This document shows positions 15,391 through 24,263 of a DNA stretch of 64,000 nt, in pieces. The notes beneath the pieces are model-generated. The model made no database searches and had not been told where the DNA came from. It was given only the letters and a program-made list of their open reading frames with translations. Both the position numbers and the translations under genes were made by a program. Each line of letters opens with the position of its first letter. Position 1 is the first letter of the stretch. Origin of the DNA: Paludibacteraceae bacterium (GTDB lineage: Bacteria > Bacteroidota > Bacteroidia > Bacteroidales > Paludibacteraceae); assembly GCA_017477325.1 (NCBI GenBank), contig JAFUWV010000004.1, positions 1-64,000 on the forward strand. The letters run 5' to 3'.

Positions 15391-16383
15391 ATGCAAAAAC
15401 TCTTAACCATAGTAGTACCAGTATATAAGGTTGAGCCTTATATCAACAAATGCCTTGACTCATGTGTCTTGGAAGATGAGAATATGATGTCTCAGTTAGA
15501 AGTAATCATTGTGAACGATGGTACACCTGATAATTCGGCGGAGATGTCACGTGAGTATGTGAAACGATATCCCAATACCTTTAGACAAATAGACAAAGAA
15601 AATGGCGGACATGGCTCCGCATGGAATGTCGGACTTAAAGAAGCTACAGGGAAGTATCTCCGTTTCCTTGATTCGGATGATTGGTTGACGAATTTGGATA
15701 AGTTGATGAAAAAACTGTTGATGTGTGATGCGGATTGCGTGCTTACGCATATGAACAATTACCATGAGGACACGGAGAAAAACGATAAATGGGCTATTAC
15801 TTCCAGTGGATATGATACATTGCTTAAACTTGATAATTTTGATTTCAAAAAATTAAATGACAAGACAAATGCATTTAATTTCTGGTTCTGCACATACAAG
15901 ACAAGCATACTCAAACCTTTACAGCCTCTTTTTATGGAGAAGGTGATGTATGATGATAGTATATTGTATGCCATACCTTTGTTGTATGCACGAACATATG
16001 TATGTTACAATTTTGTACTATACAACTACCTTACGGGTCGTGTAGGTCAGAGTATGAATGTATCAGTGAAAAGAAAAAATATAGATTCATTGTGTAAGAC
16101 TTATAAATACGAAATGGAGTTTGTCACACAAAATATTTCTGCTGTAGATTCATCAAGACATAATGCTATAAATCGTATAATGGCATCAGATAGTACATTT
16201 TTACTAAGCATGTTGGTATTACTACCATACAAGAAGTATAAAGTAGCCATAAAACAATTTACTCCATACTTTCATTTGGAAAATGATGAGTGGGAGCAAA
16301 GCAAAATGTCTAGACGTTTTTTGACTTTTACACCTACTATATTTTATCTAATAGAAAAACTACGACAACTATTCCATAAATGA
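15391..16383 (+). CDS. GT2-family glycosyltransferase
   Basis: The N-terminus KLLTIVVPVYKVEPYINKCL is the GT-A fold start, and FLDSDDW supplies the metal-binding DxD-type motif. HGSAWNVGLKEATGKYL is the usual connecting segment. The 330-residue cytoplasmic enzyme adds a sugar to a lipid-linked precursor; donor and acceptor cannot be read from sequence. It begins five bases after tagD and overlaps the next gene by four bases. The first bases (ATGCAAAAACTCTTAACCAT) are identical to those of the 18847 gene, a sign of duplication. Confidence 0.9.
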   Translation: MQKLLTIVVPVYKVEPYINKCLDSCVLEDENMMSQLEVIIVNDGTPDNSAEMSREYVKRYPNTFRQIDKENGGHGSAWNVGLKEATGKYLRFLDSDDWLTNLDKLMKKLLMCDADCVLTHMNNYHEDTEKNDKWAITSSGYDTLLKLDNFDFKKLNDKTNAFNFWFCTYKTSILKPLQPLFMEKVMYDDSILYAIPLLYARTYVCYNFVLYNYLTGRVGQSMNVSVKRKNIDSLCKTYKYEMEFVTQNISAVDSSRHNAINRIMASDSTFLLSMLVLLPYKKYKVAIKQFTPYFHLENDEWEQSKMSRRFLTFTPTIFYLIEKLRQLFHK

Positions 16384-17387
16384 AAATATCTTATATCATA
16401 CCTGCTTATAACGCCTCAAAAACAATTCTCTCTTGTATAGACGGTATATGTAAAAACATTCAAGGCGGTGACTTTGAAGTAATTGTTGTTGACGATTGTT
16501 CAACAGATGATACTCGTGAGATAGTCTCAGACTTCGCTTTTAAGCATCATGAAGTAAAATTGATTTGCCAGCCTCAAAATCATCGTCAGGGTGCGGCAAG
16601 AAATATAGGACTGAAGGAAGCAAAAGGTGAGTATATAACATTTGTTGATGCTGATGATATTGTGCTCGATGGAATAAAACATGCATTAGACATGGCAGAA
16701 CAAACTAATGCCGACTTGATATACTGCTCATGTTATCATGAGAAAACGTCGACAGAAGTTGTGTTAAAGGAAATTGATATGGGGGAAAATGTTGTGATGA
16801 CCGGTATTGATTTCTGCGAGGAATATCAACATGAGGGGGCATTTTGGTATCCATGGGGAATACTTTACAGGCGCGAGTGGTTGCAGGCATTGAATTATCC
16901 GTTTATAGAGGATCGGCAACATGAAGACAGAGACTGGCTTGCGTATGTCATGAGCCATGCTAATACAATCGCTAATAGCAAACAGCCTATGTATCCTTAT
17001 GTATGCAATCCCAATTCTACCTGCCGTGCTCCGCGTTATTCGACTATCTTTGATCATGTGGCGAGTGGTATCCGGCATATTGATTTGTCGGAGCAACTGA
17101 AAGCTGAATGTCCGAAACTGTCTGCAACATTGTATGCCTTTGGCATGGAGGAAATTCATCATTCTATCCGTCTGCGCAATCTGACTAAATATCCATGGTC
17201 TGACAACAAACACTTATACGATGCACAATGTCTGCAACCGCTTATGGCTGACATTAAGCGTATGTGCCGCACATATCCAATGCCTACCGAAGTGCGCATT
17301 GTGGCTTATTGCCCATTGCTAACGAAAGCTACTGCTTTTGTTGCCGGTCCTCTGGCATTGTTAATCCGAAAACTGAAACACAAATAA
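16380..17387 (+). CDS. GT2-family glycosyltransferase
   Basis: KISYIIPAYNASKTILSCID, VVDDCSTDDT and TFVDADDIV are the GT-A nucleotide- and metal-binding motifs. The 335-residue length is typical. The start ATG overlaps the upstream stop (ATGA), so the two enzymes are made together. The C-terminus has a hydrophobic stretch (ATAFVAGPLALLI) followed by Lys, which may hold the protein at the membrane. Sugar specificity is not visible. Confidence 0.9.
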   Translation: MKISYIIPAYNASKTILSCIDGICKNIQGGDFEVIVVDDCSTDDTREIVSDFAFKHHEVKLICQPQNHRQGAARNIGLKEAKGEYITFVDADDIVLDGIKHALDMAEQTNADLIYCSCYHEKTSTEVVLKEIDMGENVVMTGIDFCEEYQHEGAFWYPWGILYRREWLQALNYPFIEDRQHEDRDWLAYVMSHANTIANSKQPMYPYVCNPNSTCRAPRYSTIFDHVASGIRHIDLSEQLKAECPKLSATLYAFGMEEIHHSIRLRNLTKYPWSDNKHLYDAQCLQPLMADIKRMCRTYPMPTEVRIVAYCPLLTKATAFVAGPLALLIRKLKHK

Positions 17388-17443
17388 AAAAACACCTCGC
17401 GGAGGAAATCCGCAAAGTGCTCTTTGACATATTTAGATAGAAA

Positions 17444-18634
17444 CTAATACATCATTCCGAATAACCAAAGCGGGATTTTGTTTTCAAAGCCTATGTCTAT
17501 ACCGTCCGCCACAACATAACTATCGGGAATGTTTGCAATCTGCTTGTAGCCTTTGGTTCGTCCGCCAACCTCAAACAGCCAGTGACTATCAACGAGTAAA
17601 TCTCCTTTTTGTGGCATAGATATAGAGTGACTGGAACTCAACATATTCGCAATATATGTCTCTCGCATCGTGCCTTGGTCGGCTGCAGTGGACAAAGAAT
17701 ACATGATGTTTGTATTGTCAAATAATACCTTTTCAGGCTTTTGCATCATCTTCATTGAATGCTCTTTGGAGAATAAACGCCGAATGATTGCGGCTTGGTT
17801 AAGCAGATCCAATAATTTCATCACTTGGCTTGTAGAAGTTCCCAAGGTTCGAGCTAATGCGGATATATTCAGGGTATAAGGCGATTGTTCTGAGAATATA
17901 CCCAATAACTGCCGTATTTTATAAATAGTCTCATACTCCACATTTGCAACAGAAGGAATATCTTCATTAAGCACTGTATTGATGACACGTTGCAACCGCT
18001 CATCAAAACCATCCCCTTCTTCGATATAAAAAGGATAGTAGCCGTGCCGCAGATAGTTTTCAAAATGTCCCAGCACCTTTACCTGGCCGGTCATTTGGGC
18101 GGCTATCTGGAGATGATGCTGCAATATTTCCTCCAAAGACAGAATAGGCCAATCTGCAATATTCTCCAATTTCAAGTATTCGCGGAAACTCAGCCCTCGC
18201 ATTGTGTACTCTTTACATCGACGGGATAAGTCACCCAATGCGTGCTCAATGCGCAACATGGAAGAACCGGTAACAATCAGATTTAGCCGTGGAAACGAAT
18301 CGTAGATATTCTTTATCTCCTGCTGCCAGTTGTGATATTTATGAATCTCATCTATGAAAAGATGCGTTCCGCCATGCGTATAGTGGTATTCTGCCAAATC
18401 AATTAGCGAATGATTAGCAAACCAGATGTGATCGGCAGAAACATACAATGCTGTGGATGTGTCCTCAAAGGCAGTAGCAATGTGTTGTAATAACATAGTT
18501 GTCTTGCCGACGCCTCTTGACCCTTTGAGTATTATCAGCCGATTCTTCCAATTGATACTTTTGTACAAATAACGGAAAGAGGAAGGTCGGCTTTCTCCTA
18601 ACAAACGATTGTAGTTTTCGATTAAACGATTCAT
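17444..18634 (-). CDS. AAA+ ATPase with DUF4143 domain
   Basis: Walker A is ILKGSRGVGKTTMLL (residues 38-46 core) and Walker B is HLFIDEIHKY (93-96 core), followed by the sensor-like LIVTGSSMLRIEH. The C-terminal half contains the winged-helix and DUF4143 region (SQVMKLLDLLNQAAIIRRLF, FEVGGRTKGYKQI). At 396 residues it is a complete member. These ATPases are abundant and patchily distributed in Bacteroidetes; their role is not settled. It lies on the opposite strand between two glycosyltransferase pairs, with its own promoter, and has no role in sugar chemistry that I can see. No inverted repeats or transposase flank it. Confidence 0.87.
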   Translation of the reverse strand: MNRLIENYNRLLGESRPSSFRYLYKSINWKNRLIILKGSRGVGKTTMLLQHIATAFEDTSTALYVSADHIWFANHSLIDLAEYHYTHGGTHLFIDEIHKYHNWQQEIKNIYDSFPRLNLIVTGSSMLRIEHALGDLSRRCKEYTMRGLSFREYLKLENIADWPILSLEEILQHHLQIAAQMTGQVKVLGHFENYLRHGYYPFYIEEGDGFDERLQRVINTVLNEDIPSVANVEYETIYKIRQLLGIFSEQSPYTLNISALARTLGTSTSQVMKLLDLLNQAAIIRRLFSKEHSMKMMQKPEKVLFDNTNIMYSLSTAADQGTMRETYIANMLSSSHSISMPQKGDLLVDSHWLFEVGGRTKGYKQIANIPDSYVVADGIDIGFENKIPLWLFGMMY

Positions 18635-18751
18635 AAAATTGAGAATTTAAATATTGTTTTAGATATCTTAAAGTGTAAATACTGCTTGATTTTAAATGTT
18701 AGAAGACATAAATTGATATGAATTTTATACATTGGAAAATGTAATTTTGTG

Positions 18752-18783
18752 CAAAGGTATGGTTTTTAATTTGAATATGCAAA
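18752..18783 (-). promoter_or_regulatory. Promoter for the DUF4143 ATPase gene
   Basis: Minus-strand TTTG (18780-18783), a 20-base spacer and TACCTTTG (18752-18759). The leader to the start codon is about 110 bases. Confidence 0.78.
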
Positions 18784-18846
18784 TAATTCTATCTAAAAAT
18801 GTCGAAATAACGGTGAAATTATTATCAATAATAACTTTTATAACCC

Positions 18847-19872
18847 ATGCAAAAACTCTTAACCATAGTCATTCCGATGTATAACATGCAGGATTATCTG
18901 CATCGGTGTTTGGATTCATTGATACTTGACGATGAGACACTGATGCAGCAGTTGGAAGTGCTTGTTATCAATGATGGTAGCAAAGATAACTCATCTGTTA
19001 TAGCTCACGAATATGAAGCAAAATATCCGAATACATTCCGCGTGATAGACAAGGAAAACGGCAATTACGGCTCATGTATAAATCGTGGATTAAAAGAAGC
19101 AAAAGGGAAATATATAAAAGTACTGGACGCAGATGATTGGTTTGACACTAATAACTTTGAGATTTATTTGCATTTCCTAACTGATGCTGAAGCGGATTTA
19201 GTGATATCGGATTTTGACCAAGTAAAAAGTAATGGAGAGGTGTTGAACCATATTCATTATGGATTTAAAGACTTGTTCATAAAAATATCTGATTTGATGA
19301 CCAGCAAACTATTTTTGATGCATGCGGTTGCTTATAGAACCGAGAACTTGCGACATATTAATTATCATCAAACGGAGGGAATTAGTTATACTGATCAGGA
19401 ATGGATTTTTTTACCTATGACAACTGTCAATGCTATCTCTTATTTTGGCAAGGTGGTATATAAATACAGAATTGACAGGGAAGGTCAGACTATGGATGCT
19501 TCTGTATTCATGAAAAATTTTTCGCATGAAATGAATGGGACAGAGAGTATGATGCAGGAATATGAAGTCATAGCTCCATCACTTGACAAGGAGCATATGG
19601 ATTATCTCACATGGCGTTTGCGTACACGTATTCATTTGGTATATTCCGCTTTTCTTTTAAAAGAAAATGTGCCATTAGGGATGGATGTGCTGAAAACATT
19701 TGATGTTACTACGCGTGAGAAATATCCGTTGTCTTACAAGTTGGTCGATGATATGAGAATTTCCAAACGGATACCAATAAAATTTATACATAGTTATAGA
19801 CGATTCTATTCGCGAAATACAATGAGTCTTATGCTATACCGTTTGTATGTAAAAATGAGATTTATAATATGA
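18847..19872 (+). CDS. GT2-family glycosyltransferase
   Basis: KLLTIVIPMYNMQDYLHRCL, LVINDGSKDNSS and KVLDADDWFDT mark the GT-A fold and DxD-type motif. The protein has 341 residues. Its N-terminus is very similar to the products at 15391 and 19869, so these are paralogues. It is separated from the upstream part of the locus by the ATPase gene and I see no clear promoter of its own, so transcription may come from a weak start in 18640-18846 or from read-through. It overlaps the next gene by four bases. Confidence 0.9.
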   Translation: MQKLLTIVIPMYNMQDYLHRCLDSLILDDETLMQQLEVLVINDGSKDNSSVIAHEYEAKYPNTFRVIDKENGNYGSCINRGLKEAKGKYIKVLDADDWFDTNNFEIYLHFLTDAEADLVISDFDQVKSNGEVLNHIHYGFKDLFIKISDLMTSKLFLMHAVAYRTENLRHINYHQTEGISYTDQEWIFLPMTTVNAISYFGKVVYKYRIDREGQTMDASVFMKNFSHEMNGTESMMQEYEVIAPSLDKEHMDYLTWRLRTRIHLVYSAFLLKENVPLGMDVLKTFDVTTREKYPLSYKLVDDMRISKRIPIKFIHSYRRFYSRNTMSLMLYRLYVKMRFII

Positions 19873-20930
19873 ACAAACTACTCTCCATTGTCATTCCGAT
19901 GTACAAGGTTGAGAAATACATTGACAAGTGTATATCATCGCTTATCGTGCCTGACGAGAAGCAGTTGCAACTATTGGACATCGTGGTAATCAACGACGGC
20001 ACGCCGGACAACTCAGCCGTGCTTGCCAAGGAATATGAGAAACGCTATCCGGGTATCGTGCGCGTCATCGACCAGGAAAACCGCGGACACGGCGGGGCTT
20101 GGAATCACGGCACAGAACTCGCTGTCGGCAAGTACCTCTTCTATCTCGACTCGGACGACTGGTTTGAGACGAGCGAGCTAAGCCGCCTCATCGATTATCT
20201 TGGGCATTGCGACACCGACATGGTGTTTCTTGACAGCAAGATATACTATGCTACCACCGACACCTACGCAGATACCTCCCGTCACCGCGAACTGACCCCG
20301 GACGTGGTATATTCTGCGGACCGGTTCGACTGGCTTGGCACCGGTCACGGCTTCAACATGACATACGCGCACGACACCGTATACAGGACCAGCCTGATGC
20401 AGCAGTATCTGCCGCTGTTCTGCGAGCATGTGATGTATGACGACGTGTCATTGCAAGCGATACCGATAGCCATAATGAACGACTTTGTATATACTCACAT
20501 AGACATATACCGCTACTATGTTGGTCGTCCGGGACAGTCGTTCGACCCGAAGGTGAGAGCCGTACGTGCGGCCGACGACGTGACGAAAGTACTGGCATTT
20601 CTGCTCGACTGGGTACGGCGCAACAGGCACGTGGTGCCAAAGGGCGGCACGCGCGAGGCGTACACCGAGAACAACTTCCAGTCGATGGGAACATGGCACT
20701 ACCGGGAACTGGCAAGTTTCAGTTACCCGATTGCCAAACCGAGACTGCAGCAGTGGGACGAGATGCTCAGGCGTGAGTATCCGGAGATACGGCCTAACGA
20801 GATGGTGCGCTGCTATCGTGCATTGCCATTCGGCGTGTTCTACGCAGGTGTCAGGGCGTTTATGTTCGCCGAGCGTTGTCTGAGGTATGTGAAAAGGAAA
20901 ATGCGTGCAAAGACTCAGAATCCGCTGTAG
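19869..20930 (+). CDS. GT2-family glycosyltransferase
   Basis: KLLSIVIPMYKVEKYIDKCI, VVINDGTPDNSA and FYLDSDDWFET show the GT-A fold. The protein has 353 residues. It is closest in sequence to the product at 15391 (shared GHGGAWN/GHGSAWN and VMYDD segments), but its base composition is richer in G and C than the genes just before it. This is the last gene of the locus. Its final 16 bases overlap the end of the DUF4270 gene on the other strand. Confidence 0.9.
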   Translation: MNKLLSIVIPMYKVEKYIDKCISSLIVPDEKQLQLLDIVVINDGTPDNSAVLAKEYEKRYPGIVRVIDQENRGHGGAWNHGTELAVGKYLFYLDSDDWFETSELSRLIDYLGHCDTDMVFLDSKIYYATTDTYADTSRHRELTPDVVYSADRFDWLGTGHGFNMTYAHDTVYRTSLMQQYLPLFCEHVMYDDVSLQAIPIAIMNDFVYTHIDIYRYYVGRPGQSFDPKVRAVRAADDVTKVLAFLLDWVRRNRHVVPKGGTREAYTENNFQSMGTWHYRELASFSYPIAKPRLQQWDEMLRREYPEIRPNEMVRCYRALPFGVFYAGVRAFMFAERCLRYVKRKMRAKTQNPL

Positions 20931-22294
20931 ACAACTTCGAGAGTCATGGGGTTGGCTTTGTCGGCGGCACTGCGGACGGTGGTTGCGGTAATGGTCTGCA
21001 GAGGGTGCACGGCGGAGACAGTGGTAGTGCTGCTGGTAGAGCTATACTCCACGCTCACCGGCAGGAGCAGCATGTGAAGAGTATCGGTCTCCTCGGTCTG
21101 TCTGAGTTGTCTGGTGAGCAATGTCTTGAGGTCGTAAGTATAGAAGTGTGTGGTGTTGCCCAGGCTGTCGGTGCCCGTAATCAGCGGACTGATAATGGCA
21201 CACGTATCCTGAGGCAGCTCCTTGTCCTTGAAGAAGCGCTCTGCAGCACTCTCTTTTATGAGCATCATATTATCAGCAGGTTGTGCCCAGTCGTCGGACG
21301 TCTTTTGGGAGGTCTGGCCGGTATATACGTTAAGCACATCGACCTGCAGCTTAGCCATGTTGACATAAGGACGCTTCTCGCCAATATTCTTCCGTATGTC
21401 GCTCGACATATCCAGCATTGGGATAGAGAGCCGGGTGCTCAGGTTGGCAGGCGAGACGACATAGCACACGCTGTCTTGCTCGGACAGCAGTCTGTGAAAA
21501 TCGGTGTTGCTGTAACTGATGCTGTTCACCGAGCGTATTTCGGAGTTGGCATAGAACCATTTCTCGTTATATACGGTGGTGTCTTTTCCAAGACGCGAAT
21601 AGGTGAAGTGGTAGAAGACGGCCAGGCTGACTTCGCTCACATTGAGCATCACCGAACTGCCGAACTCAGAGGTGATGTATATACCTTTAAACTGTTCTGA
21701 GTAGTTCTCCTGCGAAGAGAAGTCGCGAATCATGAAGAAACGTTTGGCAAAACTGTCTTTTGCTTTAATCCTGATGTAGTATCCGCCTGCGGAGGACGAG
21801 TCGGTAGGTTCGCTTGCAACCAGAATCTTGTTTCTCTCGCTAATCTGTGTGGAGTCTTCTCCGCTCCAGTATTCAGACACGTCAATGTCGGAGCGATAGA
21901 GATTGGTGTAATAGAACGTTTCTTTGTCCATCTCATATACTTTCAGACTCATCGGGCTCTTGCCGTCGCCGAACCAGGTCTTATACATAATGAACAGACA
22001 TACGGAGTCGAGCTGGGCTCCTTCTTCGTATTTATATCCTTCGGGGCATGCCAGCTGGGTCAGGATGTCGGCATGAATGGTGCCGAAACGGCTGTCGCAC
22101 TCGCCCAGGAGCATAGAGTCGGGCGAAGAGTAAATGTAGTCCGCCAACTGCAGCGAAGAGGCGAGCGAGAAAGTGTCCACATTAACCACTATGGCATCCT
22201 GCTCCGGCAAAACAGAAGCACCTGTCCGAAGAACATCGTCTTTACAGGCGCTCAAGGCAAGTATCAATATGACAAAATATATCAGTCGCTTCAT
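20915..22294 (-). CDS. DUF4270 lipoprotein
   Basis: The signal peptide ends in LALSAC, with Cys17 as the lipidated residue. The body (459 residues) has the pattern of DUF4270, a family of Bacteroidetes surface lipoproteins: an early VNVDTFSLASS, then LLGECDSRFGTIHADILTQL. Function is unknown. It lies 30 bases downstream of the GT5-domain gene on the same strand and is probably cotranscribed with it. I recall the same pair next to panC in Bacteroides, so the grouping appears conserved. Confidence 0.82.
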   Translation of the reverse strand: MKRLIYFVILILALSACKDDVLRTGASVLPEQDAIVVNVDTFSLASSLQLADYIYSSPDSMLLGECDSRFGTIHADILTQLACPEGYKYEEGAQLDSVCLFIMYKTWFGDGKSPMSLKVYEMDKETFYYTNLYRSDIDVSEYWSGEDSTQISERNKILVASEPTDSSSAGGYYIRIKAKDSFAKRFFMIRDFSSQENYSEQFKGIYITSEFGSSVMLNVSEVSLAVFYHFTYSRLGKDTTVYNEKWFYANSEIRSVNSISYSNTDFHRLLSEQDSVCYVVSPANLSTRLSIPMLDMSSDIRKNIGEKRPYVNMAKLQVDVLNVYTGQTSQKTSDDWAQPADNMMLIKESAAERFFKDKELPQDTCAIISPLITGTDSLGNTTHFYTYDLKTLLTRQLRQTEETDTLHMLLLPVSVEYSSTSSTTTVSAVHPLQTITATTVRSAADKANPMTLEVVYSGF

Positions 22295-22324
22295 TCAATC
22301 TTCAAAAAAAGGAGTTGCCTCCGG

Positions 22325-23140
22325 TTATTCTCCCAGCAATTGGTGGAAGAAGTTCAAATAGTCTTCCGCATTGTCGCCCTTATACGGCATCATTGGTATT
22401 CCTCGTTTGCCGGCATGCTTTTTCACCACGGAGTTTACCGATGGTGCCGAGAGCACGACAGCATCGCTATAGTCCACACCCAGTTTCATGAGTTCGTTGT
22501 ATCCCGCTTTTCTGCCGACGATAGGTTCGATGTCCTCTTTGCTTATGCCGTCCATCATCACTTTGTCTGCAAAAGTCAGGCCAAAGGGAGTGCGGAAGCT
22601 GTCGTCATCAATAGAGAACACTATTTTAGAGTCGGCAAAGAACGGTGTGTCGGCGTATGCTTTCTTCAGATAGAGCGGTGCCAGAGCCGACATCCAGCCG
22701 CTGCAGTAAATGATGTCCGGTGTCCACCGCAGTTTCTTCACTGTCTCTATGACGCTGCGTGCGAAGAAGATGGTGCGCTCGTCGTTGTCGTGATACTCTT
22801 TGCCTTTCTCGTCCATGAGTCCACGGCGGCGGCGGAAATAGTCATCGTTGTCAATGAAATATATCTGTATGCGGGCAGCCTGGATAGATGCCACCTTGAG
22901 CAGCAGCGGATGGTCGGTGTCGTCGATGATGATGTTCATTCCGCTCAGACGTATCACCTCATGGAGCTGGTTGCGACGCTCGTTTATCTCCCCGAACTTG
23001 GGCATAAACGTGCGAGTTTCAAAACCATTGGCTTGACAAACTTCAGGAAGCATACGGTTAAGTTTCCTTATCGGAGTCTCTTCTGCCAGATAAGGGAATA
23101 TCTCCTGACAAATAAACAGAATTCTTAGCGGCTCTTTCAT
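22325..23140 (-). CDS. Glycogen/starch synthase catalytic-domain protein, single domain (GT5-like)
   Basis: The 271 residues match only the N-terminal half of glycogen synthase (RILFICQEIFPYLAEETPIR, then DIIYCSGWMSALAPLYLKK). The C-terminal GT-B domain that carries most of the ADP-glucose site is absent, although the gene has a normal start and stop. This stand-alone form is known in Bacteroidales and may not make glycogen by itself. The usual KxGGL loop is replaced by EETPIRKL, which weakens the case for catalysis. It is divergent from panC, with back-to-back promoters. Confidence 0.78.
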   Translation of the reverse strand: MKEPLRILFICQEIFPYLAEETPIRKLNRMLPEVCQANGFETRTFMPKFGEINERRNQLHEVIRLSGMNIIIDDTDHPLLLKVASIQAARIQIYFIDNDDYFRRRRGLMDEKGKEYHDNDERTIFFARSVIETVKKLRWTPDIIYCSGWMSALAPLYLKKAYADTPFFADSKIVFSIDDDSFRTPFGLTFADKVMMDGISKEDIEPIVGRKAGYNELMKLGVDYSDAVVLSAPSVNSVVKKHAGKRGIPMMPYKGDNAEDYLNFFHQLLGE

Positions 23141-23228
23141 AACGGCATCCTTTCTTTTGTGTACTTATATGTTTGTATATCAGCGCAATCAGGATTCATC
23201 CCTCCATATAAGCATATAAATTGCAGTG

Positions 23229-23275
23229 CAAAATTACAAAAAAAGTTTGATATAACAAAATTTTTAGTAATTTTG
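23229..23275. promoter_or_regulatory. Divergent -7 boxes between the GT5-like gene and panC
   Basis: TAATTTTG is read on the minus strand at 23229-23236 and on the plus strand at 23268-23275. The two boxes face away from each other, one for each gene. Confidence 0.65.
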
Positions 23276-23365
23276 CAGCCCCAAACGAGAAGCAACCCGT
23301 CTGCCACTTGACAGTGCCACGTGCGCCCGGCAGACTTAAAAAACTAAATAAATCAACAACAATAT

Positions 23366-24208
23366 ATGCAAATCATCACTACACAAAAGGCCCTTCGCGA
23401 GCAAGTCAGTGCTTGCAAGCAACTGGGCAAGACCATAGGTCTGGTGCCCACCATGGGTGCTCTGCATGCCGGACACGCCTCGCTTGTCCGCCGTTCCGTA
23501 GAAGAGAACAAAGTAACTTTTGTCTCCGTATTCGTCAATCCTACCCAGTTCAACAACAAGGAAGATCTTGAGAAGTATCCGCGCAACCTGAACCGCGATG
23601 CCGAACTGCTGGCTTCGATAGGAGTGGACTTCGTCTTCGCCCCGACGCCAGAGGAGATGTACACGAAGGAAGAGATGAACACCACTTTCGAGTTCGACTT
23701 CGGCGGTCTGGACAAAGTGATGGAAGGCAAGATGCGTCCGGGTCACTTCAACGGAGTGGTTCAGGTGGTGTCGAAACTATTCCGTCTGGTGGAGCCTGAC
23801 CGTGCGTATTTCGGGGAGAAGGACTATCAGCAACTCGCCATCATCCGCCGCATGGCAGAAGTGATGCAATTCAACAATATACAAATAATAGGTTGCCCGA
23901 TTGTGCGCGAGGAGTCGGGTCTTGCCCTCTCCAGCCGCAACGAGCGTCTGTCAGAGGAAGAGAAGCAGACGGCAGTCAACATCTCACACGTACTGTTCGA
24001 GAGTCGCCAGCTTACTCAGAGTCAGACGGTAAAGCAAGTGGAGAGCTGGGTGATAGAGCAGATCAACCGCGTGCCCGGACTCACCGTGGAGTACTACGAG
24101 ATAGTGGATCAGACCACGCTCATGCCTGCCAAGGACTTCTCGCATGCGATAGGTTGCGTCACCGTGTATTGCGGACCGGTACGACTTATAGATAATATAA
24201 AGTACTAA
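23366..24208 (+). CDS. panC: Pantothenate synthetase
   Basis: PanC joins pantoate and beta-alanine with ATP to make pantothenate, the precursor of coenzyme A. The adenylate-forming motif PTMGALHAGHASLV, the pocket segment FVNPTQFNNKEDLEKYPR and the loop LALSSRNERLSEEE are all present. The 280-residue length is normal. In related genomes panD (aspartate decarboxylase) often follows; here a repeat and pdxB follow instead, so panD must be elsewhere if present. Confidence 0.95.
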   Translation: MQIITTQKALREQVSACKQLGKTIGLVPTMGALHAGHASLVRRSVEENKVTFVSVFVNPTQFNNKEDLEKYPRNLNRDAELLASIGVDFVFAPTPEEMYTKEEMNTTFEFDFGGLDKVMEGKMRPGHFNGVVQVVSKLFRLVEPDRAYFGEKDYQQLAIIRRMAEVMQFNNIQIIGCPIVREESGLALSSRNERLSEEEKQTAVNISHVLFESRQLTQSQTVKQVESWVIEQINRVPGLTVEYYEIVDQTTLMPAKDFSHAIGCVTVYCGPVRLIDNIKY

Positions 24209-24213
24209 GAGGA

Positions 24214-24233
24214 AAAGACCGCTTTGCTGAAAG
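24214..24233 (+). repeat. 20-base dispersed repeat, copy 2 (between panC and pdxB)
   Basis: AAAGACCGCTTTGCTGAAAG starts six bases after the panC stop. It differs by one base from the copy inside the HAD gene at 11704. Confidence 0.78.
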
Positions 24234-24263
24234 AAGTTCATACAACTTTTACGCATCTTTGGA

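Noticed and set aside
17399-17413. Terminator after the second GT2 gene
   Set aside because: Only a 5-bp stem (GCGGA/TCCGC) without a T run; too weak to call.
17388-18846. Insertion sequence carrying the DUF4143 ATPase
   Set aside because: I found no terminal inverted repeats, target duplication or transposase around it.
22073-23128. Open frame of 351 codons opposite the GT5-domain and DUF4270 genes
   Set aside because: It runs antisense across two real genes and their junction, with no promoter or known domain.
24254-24261. Promoter for pdxB (CATCTTTG)
   Set aside because: The box lacks the leading TA and is only two bases from the start codon; co-transcription with panC is more likely.
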